From an uncultured Bacteroidales bacterium (GTDB lineage: Bacteria; Bacteroidota; Bacteroidia; Bacteroidales; Bacteroidaceae), in NCBI GenBank assembly GCA_902782245.1, contig CACZMI010000028.1:1-47804 (forward strand): a stretch of DNA of 47,804 nucleotides, written 5' to 3'. Below the pieces are notes generated by a model. That model had not been told where the DNA came from, searched no databases, and saw only the letters and a program-made list of their open reading frames with translations. Positions 41,615 through 47,804 of this stretch are shown here, one piece after another. Each line of letters begins with the position of its first letter. The stretch's first letter is position 1. A program made the translations under genes and the position numbers.

Positions 41615-42247
41615 ATGTTATCCGATATCTGGTCATATATCGCCGGGCAGTTTACCGGCATGGATTTCTGGAGCACCATCCAGACAGTGGGACTCATCCT
41701 GAGCTTCCTCTACCTGTGGCTTGAATTCCATCAGAAACCCCTGATGTGGATTATCAGCGCCATGTGCTCCATGATCTACGCCAGCGTATACTTCCACAGC
41801 AAGATATATGCCGATATGGGATTCAGCTGCTTCAATATCTGCATGTGCGTTTACGGTTTTATAAAATGGCTCCATGGTGACCGTAAACGCGCATCGCAGG
41901 ATATTGTTTACCGCCATTTCCGCGCCAAGGAGTTCCTGGCGGTTTTAGGGGCATCGGCCATTATCTGGGGAGTCATTTTCAGCATCCTCAAGTTCCTGAC
42001 CGATTCGCCCGTACCCGCACTGGACGCCTTCACCACCATGCTCAACATCGTGGGCACATGGGTGCTTGCACAGAAGATCATCGAGGTCTGGGGCATCTGG
42101 TTCCTGGTCAACCTGGTATCAATCTACATCTACAGCAAGCGCGGACTGCACCTTACCACCATCCTGCTCTACAGCTTCTATCTGGGAGCATCGGTCTACG
42201 GTTACATCAAGTGGCGCGTAAAAGGCAAATTGTTGAAAACTTTCTGA
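41615..42247 (+). CDS. pnuT: Thiamine transporter PnuT
   Basis: The 210-residue protein has about seven membrane segments and the PnuC-family signature segments LYLWLEFHQKPLMWIISAMC, VYFHSKIYADMGFSCFNIC and VNLVSIYIYSKRGLHLTTIL. PnuC-type carriers move vitamin nucleosides by facilitated diffusion; the PnuT branch takes thiamine, which then has to be trapped by phosphorylation. It follows the TonB receptor by 6 bases under the TPP riboswitch. The thiamine pyrophosphokinase that usually completes this operon is absent here. Confidence 0.9.
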   Translation: MLSDIWSYIAGQFTGMDFWSTIQTVGLILSFLYLWLEFHQKPLMWIISAMCSMIYASVYFHSKIYADMGFSCFNICMCVYGFIKWLHGDRKRASQDIVYRHFRAKEFLAVLGASAIIWGVIFSILKFLTDSPVPALDAFTTMLNIVGTWVLAQKIIEVWGIWFLVNLVSIYIYSKRGLHLTTILLYSFYLGASVYGYIKWRVKGKLLKTF

Positions 42248-42279
42248 CGGCCGTTAGCATTCAACCCGCTCTATCTGAG

Positions 42280-42287
42280 TACCTTTG
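42280..42287 (+). promoter_or_regulatory. -7 promoter box of the phosphoribosyltransferase/codB unit
   Basis: TACCTTTG lies 28 bases before the ATG at 42315. It implies that this pair is a separate unit from the thiamine genes. Confidence 0.6.
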
Positions 42288-42314
42288 GTTTCCAGAATTT
42301 AAGCAAGCATCGTT

Positions 42315-43409
42315 ATGCAGCCTTATCTGGAAAATACTTACCTGCAGCCCGCAGGACACCACAAAGGGACCGATATCTACAGTCTGGAAGGTGGTAATTT
42401 CAGCAATAAATACTTTATTATCAGCAATGAAGGCACCCGCCATCTGCTGGCTGCCCCTGAGGTCATAGGCTATGACTCCTACCTGGCCATGTGCGGCGCC
42501 ACCGGCGATATGCTCAGCTGGCTCAAAGGGCAGAAATCCATCGGCGATGAGGCCGATATCATGACCATCCTGCGCGGCGGTCTGAACTACCCCCTGGAGG
42601 AGTGCTGCTACCGCAACGGCATACGCATCAACAACATGGACTTTGTGTCATGCGAGCGCGTTATCCGCAACAACCAGATTACCGGTCTTGACATCCGATA
42701 CACCAAACTGCGTGCCCCGCAGGACATCACCCTGATGATAGGCGACATCATTGCATCGGGCGAGACCCTGGCACGCTGCATACGCTACATCATAGCCGAG
42801 TTCAAGCGCCTGGGCGGCAGCATCCGCCGCATGGTCTTCTTTACCATCGGAGGCACCCGCGCCATAGAGCTTTTTGAGGAGCTCACCCCCGAGTTCCGTT
42901 TCCACTGGCCCGAGTTCGAGGGCATCACCTGCATATTCTACGAGGGTATTTTCTCGGCCTACAAGGATAAGGGCGTTACCGGTATCAGCTGGCCCGCAAT
43001 CGACTTCTTCTGGAAGGATGGAGTAATCTCACCGGAGTTCCGCCGCTATGTCCTGTCCGATGACGACGCCCTGTTTGAAAAGTGCATCATCTACGACGGA
43101 GGCGCCCGCCGCTATGAGATTCCGGACCATTTCCATGAGGTGACCGAATATTGGGAAAGCATAAAGGAGGTGGCCGATAACTTCCGTTTCAAGGATTTTC
43201 TGGACGAGAAACTGGGCTACCCCACTCCCGTAAGCTTTGATGACTGGCTCAGGCTCAACCACTATCAGAAACTGGACCGCAAGGCCATGAATGAACTCTA
43301 CATCTTTGAGAGGGAGTTTGCCAGCCGCTCCGAGGACCTCTCCATCCGTCAGATTGCCGACCGCCGTCTGAGCGAGTTCAAATCAGCATTGAAATCTTAC
43401 TCAAAATAA
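42315..43409 (+). CDS. Phosphoribosyltransferase-fold protein of unknown specificity
   Basis: The 364-residue protein has a PRPP-type loop at residues 139-151 (TLMIGDIIASGET), in the position and form of type I phosphoribosyltransferases, and ILRGGLNYPL at 85-94, resembling the ILRxGL loop of uracil phosphoribosyltransferase. The C-terminal half (about 190-364) is unrelated to known PRTases and includes KDGVISPEFRRYVLSDDD and YPTPVSFDDWLRLNHYQK. I do not recognise a named family. It is followed 6 bases later by codB, so a nucleobase substrate, possibly a pyrimidine, is plausible. Confidence 0.75.
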   Translation: MQPYLENTYLQPAGHHKGTDIYSLEGGNFSNKYFIISNEGTRHLLAAPEVIGYDSYLAMCGATGDMLSWLKGQKSIGDEADIMTILRGGLNYPLEECCYRNGIRINNMDFVSCERVIRNNQITGLDIRYTKLRAPQDITLMIGDIIASGETLARCIRYIIAEFKRLGGSIRRMVFFTIGGTRAIELFEELTPEFRFHWPEFEGITCIFYEGIFSAYKDKGVTGISWPAIDFFWKDGVISPEFRRYVLSDDDALFEKCIIYDGGARRYEIPDHFHEVTEYWESIKEVADNFRFKDFLDEKLGYPTPVSFDDWLRLNHYQKLDRKAMNELYIFEREFASRSEDLSIRQIADRRLSEFKSALKSYSK

Positions 43410-43414
43410 AACAT

Positions 43415-44668
43415 ATGGCTAACATCAACAACGACGCGGATTTTACATCCGGAAGAGTAACAAAAGAGGGTCGCAAGAGCAACCTGAGTATGTTTATGGT
43501 AATGCTGGGATTCACATTCTTCTCGGCAAGCATGTGGGCCGGCCAGAATCTGGCCAAAGGCCTTGACTTTGCAGGATTCATAGGAGCAATCATCCTGGGT
43601 GGCATCATTCTGGGTGCTTACACCGGAACACTCGGCTACATCGGTGCCGAGACAGGTCTCACTCTTGATATGCTGGCACACCGCAGTTTCGGCCGTAAGG
43701 GAAGCTGGCTGCCCAGCGCCATGATCAGCTTCACACAGATGGGCTGGTTCGGCGTAGGTCTGGCCATGTTCGCCATCCCCGTTGCACAGGAGCTGTTCGG
43801 ACTTGAGGTTACACCGGATCACATGCCCCCGCTGGGTTATATCCTGGTTGTGATTGCCGGTATCCTTATGACCGCCAGCGCATACTTTGGAATCAAAAGC
43901 CTTACCATAATCAGTTACATCGCCGTTCCTTTGGTAGGTATCTTGGGAACAATCGCAATGATCATGGCCGTACATCGCGGAGACTCCACACTCATCGAGC
44001 AGTTTGCAAGCACCAATGACGGATCGCTCACCATCATAGCCGGCGCCGGTCTGGTTATAGGCAGTTTTGTATCGGGCGGTACCGCAACACCCAACTTCGC
44101 ACGTTTCAGCAAGAACGGCAAGATTGGTTTCTGGGTAACCGTAGTGGCTTTCTTCCTGGGCAACTCCCTGATGTTCTTCTTCGGCGCCGTATCCAGCATC
44201 TATGTGGGCGGTAACGATATCTTTGAGGTGATGCTCAACCTCAACCTGTTCTGGTTCGCAGTGATTGTACTTGGTTTCAACATCTGGACAACCAATGACA
44301 ACGCACTCTACTCATCCGGTCTGGGTCTGTCAAATATTTTCGGATTCTCCAAGAAGACCATGGTGCTCGTAGCCGGTATCATCGGCACCATATCGGCCGT
44401 ATGGCTCTACTGGAATTTCTGCGGCTGGCTGAACGTGCTCAACTGCACCCTGCCTCCCATCGGCGCTATCCTTATTATCAGCTACTTCATGAACCGCAAT
44501 GATTACAAGTCCGATAATGTAAAGATTGATACAGTCAACTGGGCTGCAGTAATCGGCGTTGTCCTGGGTGCTGTCGTAGCCAACCTGCTGCACTGGGGTA
44601 TCGCCTCTATCAACGGCATGGTCGTAGCAGTCATCTGCTATCTCATCGGCCACTACATCAAAAAATGA
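43415..44668 (+). CDS. codB: Cytosine permease CodB-like
   Basis: The 417-residue protein has about 12 membrane helices and stretches close to E. coli CodB: VMLGFTFFSASMWAGQNLAK, GSWLPSAMISFTQMGWFGVG, and NIWTTNDNALYSSGLGLSNI. This is the NCS1 family, which imports cytosine or related bases with sodium or protons. It has no deaminase gene (codA) next to it; the phosphoribosyltransferase-fold gene lies 6 bases upstream instead. Its stop codon TGA is the first three bases of a REP-like repeat. Confidence 0.93.
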   Translation: MANINNDADFTSGRVTKEGRKSNLSMFMVMLGFTFFSASMWAGQNLAKGLDFAGFIGAIILGGIILGAYTGTLGYIGAETGLTLDMLAHRSFGRKGSWLPSAMISFTQMGWFGVGLAMFAIPVAQELFGLEVTPDHMPPLGYILVVIAGILMTASAYFGIKSLTIISYIAVPLVGILGTIAMIMAVHRGDSTLIEQFASTNDGSLTIIAGAGLVIGSFVSGGTATPNFARFSKNGKIGFWVTVVAFFLGNSLMFFFGAVSSIYVGGNDIFEVMLNLNLFWFAVIVLGFNIWTTNDNALYSSGLGLSNIFGFSKKTMVLVAGIIGTISAVWLYWNFCGWLNVLNCTLPPIGAILIISYFMNRNDYKSDNVKIDTVNWAAVIGVVLGAVVANLLHWGIASINGMVVAVICYLIGHYIKK

Positions 44669-44694
44669 TACAAAAGGGGACAGACCCCTTTTGT
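44666..44694 (+). repeat. REP-like palindrome at the codB 3' end
   Basis: The arms ACAAAAGGGG (44670-44679) and CCCCTTTTGT (44685-44694) surround ACAGA. The first three bases, TGA at 44666-44668, are the codB stop codon. A T-rich stretch follows, so it can also act as a terminator. Confidence 0.9.
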
Positions 44695-44704
44695 ACTATT
44701 TTTC

Positions 44705-44712
44705 TATATTTG
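44705..44712 (+). promoter_or_regulatory. -7 promoter box of the DUF3078-like gene
   Basis: TATATTTG lies 31 bases before the ATG at 44743. Confidence 0.65.
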
Positions 44713-44742
44713 CACCAAATATTATTAAATCAAGGACTGAAT

Positions 44743-45603
44743 ATGAAAAAAGTATTCTTCTTTCTCGCAGCTTTGCTGCCTCTGAGCCTCGCCGCTCAAG
44801 AGGAGTCAGCCTGGACACACAGCGGTCTTACAGGTCTCAATTTCTCACAGACATCATTCACCAACTGGAGTGCCGGTGGTGAGAACTCTATGGCAGGAAA
44901 TGTCTATTTCAACGGTTCGCTCAACTACAAGGAGGGCAAGAACGCATGGGATAACGACCTGAGTGCCAACTACGGTCTCAACTATACCGATGCTACCGAT
45001 TGGCGTAAGAATATCGATAATCTCAATCTCTCATCCAAGTTCGGACGTCAGATCACTGAGAAACTGTACTATGCTGCCCTGTTTGATTTCAAGACCCAGA
45101 TTGGTAACGGCTATCAGTACAACGACTCAACCCGTGAGGTTATCTCCAAGTTCCTCACCCCGGGTTACCTGAACCTCTCAGTCGGTATTGACTACAAGCC
45201 CAACGACCACATCAGCCTGTACTACTCACCCGTAGCCGGCAAGATGACTCTCACCAACGACACCCTGTTCTCAACACGTTACGGCGTGGATGCAGGCAAG
45301 AAGGCCCGCTTTGAGCTTGGTTCCAGCTTCAAGGGTACTGTTAACTACAGCCTCCTGGAGGACAAACTCACACTCAAGTCAACACTTGACCTATTCACCG
45401 CATATAACGAGTCATTCGGCAATATCGATGTCAACTGGGACGTACTTGTAGGCCTGAACGTAACCAGCCTGCTCACCGTCACCTTCCAGTCAACCCTGAA
45501 GTATGACGATGACATCAAGTTCATCGATGCCGATGGCGTTACCCACGGTGCCCGCGTTCAGTTCAAGGAGATTCTTGGTGTAGGTCTCAGTTACAAGTTC
45601 TGA
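44743..45603 (+). CDS. DUF3078-like outer-membrane barrel protein
   Basis: From ATG 44743 the protein has 286 residues: signal peptide MKKVFFFLAALLPLSLAAQ and a mature barrel with Gly- and aromatic-rich strands (NWSAGGENSMAGNVYFNGSL, NAWDNDLSANYGLNYTDATD, WRKNIDNLNLSSKFGRQ) ending LGVGLSYKF. The NWSAGGENS start and following order match the DUF3078 family, a Bacteroidota outer-membrane protein of unknown role. The upstream in-frame extension crosses the repeat and was rejected. It is followed 22 bases later by the EamA gene. Confidence 0.85.
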   Translation: MKKVFFFLAALLPLSLAAQEESAWTHSGLTGLNFSQTSFTNWSAGGENSMAGNVYFNGSLNYKEGKNAWDNDLSANYGLNYTDATDWRKNIDNLNLSSKFGRQITEKLYYAALFDFKTQIGNGYQYNDSTREVISKFLTPGYLNLSVGIDYKPNDHISLYYSPVAGKMTLTNDTLFSTRYGVDAGKKARFELGSSFKGTVNYSLLEDKLTLKSTLDLFTAYNESFGNIDVNWDVLVGLNVTSLLTVTFQSTLKYDDDIKFIDADGVTHGARVQFKEILGVGLSYKF

Positions 45604-45624
45604 TAAACCAGTAGGCAGACAGTC

Positions 45625-46524
45625 ATGTGGTTGGCATTCGCGCTTGTATCGGCCCTCTTTCTGGGACTGTATGACGTAGCCAAGAAGCAATCACTCAAGG
45701 AGAACGCGGTCATTCCGGTTCTCTGGTTCAACACCCTGTTCTGCTCACTTTTAATGCTGCCGTTCACGCTCCTGTCGGCCACGACGGGACTGCTGGACGG
45801 CAGTATTTTTTATGTCCCGTCAGCCGGCTGGGAACTACACCGCCTGCTCATGCTCAAGGCGTTCATTGTGCTGGGCTCCTGGATTTTCGGCTACTTTGGC
45901 ATGAAACACCTTCCCATCACCCTGTTTGGGCCGATAAACGCGACGCGGCCCATCATAGTGCTGCTGGGCGGCCTGCTGCTGTTTGGCGAACGCCTCAACC
46001 TGTACCAGTGGATAGGTGTGATTATAGCCGTCATCTCATTCTACATGCTCAGCGTGAGCGGCAAGAAAGAGGGCATCAGTTTCACTCACAACAAATGGGT
46101 GTTCTGCGTAATCATGGCAACCCTGCTGGGAGCCGTAAGCGCCCTGTTTGACAAGTACCTGCTGGGCCGATTCAACAACATGTTCGTGCAGGCCTGGAGC
46201 AACTTCTACCAGCTGGCCCTGATGACGGTAATCCTCTTCACCATGTGGTGGCCCACCCGCCACAAGACCACCCCCTTCCAATGGAAGTGGCCCATAATCT
46301 TCATAGCCGTATTCCTCACGCTGGCCGATTACGCCTACTTTGTCTCCCTGGCCCAAAGCGCCTCCATGGTCTCCATAGTCTCCATGATCCGCCGCTCCAG
46401 CGTAATCGTAAGCTTCCTCTGCGGCGCCCTCCTCTTCCACGAGAAAAACCTACGGAGCAAGGTCATCGACCTCATCCTGGTTCTCCTGGGCTTGTTCTTC
46501 CTGCTAATAGGTTCTCTTCAATAA
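45625..46524 (+). CDS. EamA/DMT-superfamily transporter
   Basis: The 299-residue protein has ten predicted membrane helices in two repeated halves, with LGLYDVAKKQSLKENAVIPV near the start and GPINATRPIIVLLGGLLLFG at the end of the first half, features of the EamA (RhaT/DMT) family. Such carriers export or import small metabolites such as amino acids or nucleosides. Substrate cannot be determined. It begins 22 bases after the DUF3078-like gene and is followed by a long non-coding repeat region. Confidence 0.88.
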   Translation: MWLAFALVSALFLGLYDVAKKQSLKENAVIPVLWFNTLFCSLLMLPFTLLSATTGLLDGSIFYVPSAGWELHRLLMLKAFIVLGSWIFGYFGMKHLPITLFGPINATRPIIVLLGGLLLFGERLNLYQWIGVIIAVISFYMLSVSGKKEGISFTHNKWVFCVIMATLLGAVSALFDKYLLGRFNNMFVQAWSNFYQLALMTVILFTMWWPTRHKTTPFQWKWPIIFIAVFLTLADYAYFVSLAQSASMVSIVSMIRRSSVIVSFLCGALLFHEKNLRSKVIDLILVLLGLFFLLIGSLQ

Positions 46525-46587
46525 TCCAAGAGCAGGTTCAGACTGCCGCGCACCCGGAATCCTCTCCTCGTCCTGCCAGCCTTCCAC

Positions 46588-46893
46588 CAAAATGGCCATA
46601 CCGTGCGCTACAAGGTCTGTAGGGCCATTTCTCTGCAAGTATGACTCTGAAAATGCCCAAAAACGCGGTTTTGGTTGCCATACTTGCAGAAAAGTCCCCT
46701 AAAACGCACACATCCTGCAAGTATGGTCCAAAACGAGCACCTCTGTTCCCGCTCTGGCAATTCACCTTAGGGAGAAAAATGGCCCTACGTGCGTTCCACC
46801 TCCCTAAGGTCAGGGGCCAACGCAGGTACGAGCGTATTTCCTACGCACCTTAGGGAGAAAAATGGCCCCACCTGCGTTCTAGCTCCCTAAGGT
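46588..46893. repeat. Hairpin repeat cluster
   Basis: The 47-bp unit ACCTTAGGGAG...CTCCCTAAGGT occurs twice (46764-46810 and 46847-46893), each a hairpin with 11-bp arms. CTGCAAGTATG occurs at 46633-46643 and 46715-46725 and inverted at 46679-46689. The start of the region (46590-46630) is a hairpin with AAATGGCC and GGCCATTT arms that shares the motif AAAATGGCC and a following TGCG with both 47-bp units. Confidence 0.85.
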
Positions 46894-46996
46894 GCAGGGG
46901 GTAACGCCCGCGGAGGCAACGCACCAATCTAACGCGCTAATCTCAAATACTGCAGAATTATAACTTATTTTATAATAGGGAGTCCGGAGTTTTTAG

Positions 46997-47004
46997 TAAA
47001 TTCG
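46997..47004 (+). promoter_or_regulatory. -7 promoter box of the spt-like gene
   Basis: TAAATTCG, the C-for-T variant, lies 77 bases before the ATG at 47081, leaving a leader of about 70 bases. Confidence 0.5.
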
Positions 47005-47080
47005 CGGAGTTTAAGCGTACCAGTATCTGCAGGTAGCGTCAAACAAGTAAATTACAAACATCAAAATAAAGATTATCAGT

Positions 47081-47804
47081 ATGATTAAAGACATTTTTGA
47101 GAGAATCAAAGAGACTCCGGGCCCGCTCGGACAGTATCAGGGAATTGGTGACGGTTACTTTATGTTCCCCCGCCTGGTAGGTGAGATAGGTCCCGAAATG
47201 GAGTTCAACGGCAAGCCCGTGCTCAACTGGAGCCTTAACAACTACCTGGGCCTGGCCAACCACCCCGAGGTAAGAAAGGCCGATGCCGAGGCAGCCGCAA
47301 AGTTCGGTCTGGGAGCACCCATGGGAGCCCGCATGATGTCCGGTAATACTGACTATCATATCAAGTTCGAGAACGACTTCTCAGAGTTCGTAGGCAAGAA
47401 GGCAGGTCTCTGCCTCAACTTCGGCTACCAGGGCATGATCTCAATCATCGACGTACTGACCAGCCGTAAGGACGTTATCGTTTACGATTCTGAGTCACAC
47501 GCCTGCATCCTGGACGGTATGCGTCTGAGCCTTGCCAAGCGCTTTGCTTTCCAGCACAACAACATGGAGAGCCTTGAGAAGCAGCTCAACCACGCCTGCA
47601 AGCTGGCCGATGAGCAGGGCGGCGGCGTCCTGGTTATCACCGAGGGTGTATTCGGCATGGCCGGTGACCTGGGTCATCTCGCTGACATTGTAGAACTCAA
47701 GAAGAAATATCCGTTCCGCATACTTATCGACGATGCACACGGTTTCGGTACAATGGGTGCACACGGTCGCGGTACCGCCGAGCACTACGGCGTAATCGAC
47801 GAGA
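47081..47804 (+). CDS. spt: Alpha-oxoamine synthase family, serine palmitoyltransferase or KBL-like (3' partial)
   Basis: The 241 residues in the window start MIKDIFERIKETPGPLGQYQ and contain LNWSLNNYLGLANHPEVRKA, the fold's N-terminal substrate loop, GAPMGARMMSGNTDYH, the active-site Asp-Asp-Ala-His-Gly motif (IDDAHGFGTMGAHGRG) and GEGV/VFGMAGD. The PLP lysine lies beyond the window. The family makes C-C bonds between an amino acid and acyl-CoA: 8-amino-7-oxononanoate synthase, KBL, or serine palmitoyltransferase for sphingolipids. In Bacteroides the homologue with this N-terminus is the sphingolipid enzyme, so that reading is favoured but unproven. The gene is cut by the window end. Confidence 0.85.
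   Translation, partial: MIKDIFERIKETPGPLGQYQGIGDGYFMFPRLVGEIGPEMEFNGKPVLNWSLNNYLGLANHPEVRKADAEAAAKFGLGAPMGARMMSGNTDYHIKFENDFSEFVGKKAGLCLNFGYQGMISIIDVLTSRKDVIVYDSESHACILDGMRLSLAKRFAFQHNNMESLEKQLNHACKLADEQGGGVLVITEGVFGMAGDLGHLADIVELKKKYPFRILIDDAHGFGTMGAHGRGTAEHYGVIDE

Larger units (their letters stand above)
46525..47080. other. Non-coding region with hairpin repeats and 5' leader
   Basis: No protein gene is supported here. From 46590 to 46893 the sequence consists of repeated words and hairpins; from 46925 on it is A/T-rich leader sequence with a promoter box (46997-47004). Frames across the repeats are not protein-like and end at repeat words. Confidence 0.7.

Noticed and set aside
46641-46853. 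Possible small proteins in the hairpin-repeat region
   Set aside because: They are made of repeat words read in frame and show no protein-like composition or conserved start.
46764-46893. CRISPR-like array
   Set aside because: Only two units, each a strong palindrome with different spacing from the other repeats, and no cas genes.

Overview
The window looks like a chromosomal segment of a Bacteroidales bacterium (Bacteroides, Prevotella or Muribaculaceae type, probably a gut organism). The evidence is promoter boxes of the Bacteroidota form TAnnTTTG before most transcription units with no Shine-Dalgarno pattern, lipoproteins and outer-membrane barrels typical of the phylum, a SusC/BtuB-like receptor, a 6-bladed propeller lipoprotein, Bacteroidota-type PnuT and a KBL/SPT-family start. 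No rRNA, CRISPR array, phage or transposase gene was seen.

Layout. 1-2.5 kb: end of a WxcM-like sugar cupin/acetyltransferase fusion, tRNA-Ser(GCT), tRNA-Glu(CTC) with an inverted copy of its 3' end, a repeat element, and a DUF4160/DUF2442-HTH pair. 2.5-12.3 kb: secreted hypothetical, BASS transporter, omega-amidase plus Nudix hydrolase, propeller lipoprotein, carboxylesterase lipoprotein, EttA, voltage-gated K+ channel and a membrane-anchored helical protein. 12.3-18.3 kb: a six-gene aromatic amino acid operon (DAHP synthase, tyrA, aroB, aroA, pheA, aroQ) behind a 19-residue leader peptide holding seven aromatic residues in a row and a strong terminator, which is a clear attenuator. 18.3-27.4 kb: barrel protein, GNAT protein, LacX-like epimerase, small secreted protein, histidine phosphatase, a nitroreductase/thioesterase/HAD cassette bounded by inverted repeats, and an SPFH-Arc-PH operon with a palindromic operator candidate. 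27.4-32.2 kb: Sel1-TonB protein, metallo-beta-lactamase-fold protein, SGNH esterase, Uup-type ABC-F. 32.2-38.2 kb: an arabinose-releasing locus (GH43 lipoprotein, a 1106-residue GH54 enzyme) followed by a VKOR-DsbA fusion. 38.2-47.8 kb: cytidylate kinase-like protein, TPP riboswitch with TonB receptor and PnuT, a phosphoribosyltransferase-fold protein paired with cytosine permease CodB, a DUF3078-like barrel, an EamA transporter, a hairpin-repeat region, and the start of a serine palmitoyltransferase/KBL-family gene.

The most interesting parts are (1) the aromatic leader peptide and attenuator; (2) the GH54 enzyme, all of whose eight cysteines lie in the catalytic domain, next to a membrane oxidase fused to a DsbA domain, suggesting a dedicated disulfide-forming pair; (3) the phosphoribosyltransferase-CodB pair; and (4) several families of palindromic repeats that sit exactly at gene 3' ends, some supplying the stop codon or the last residues of the upstream protein.
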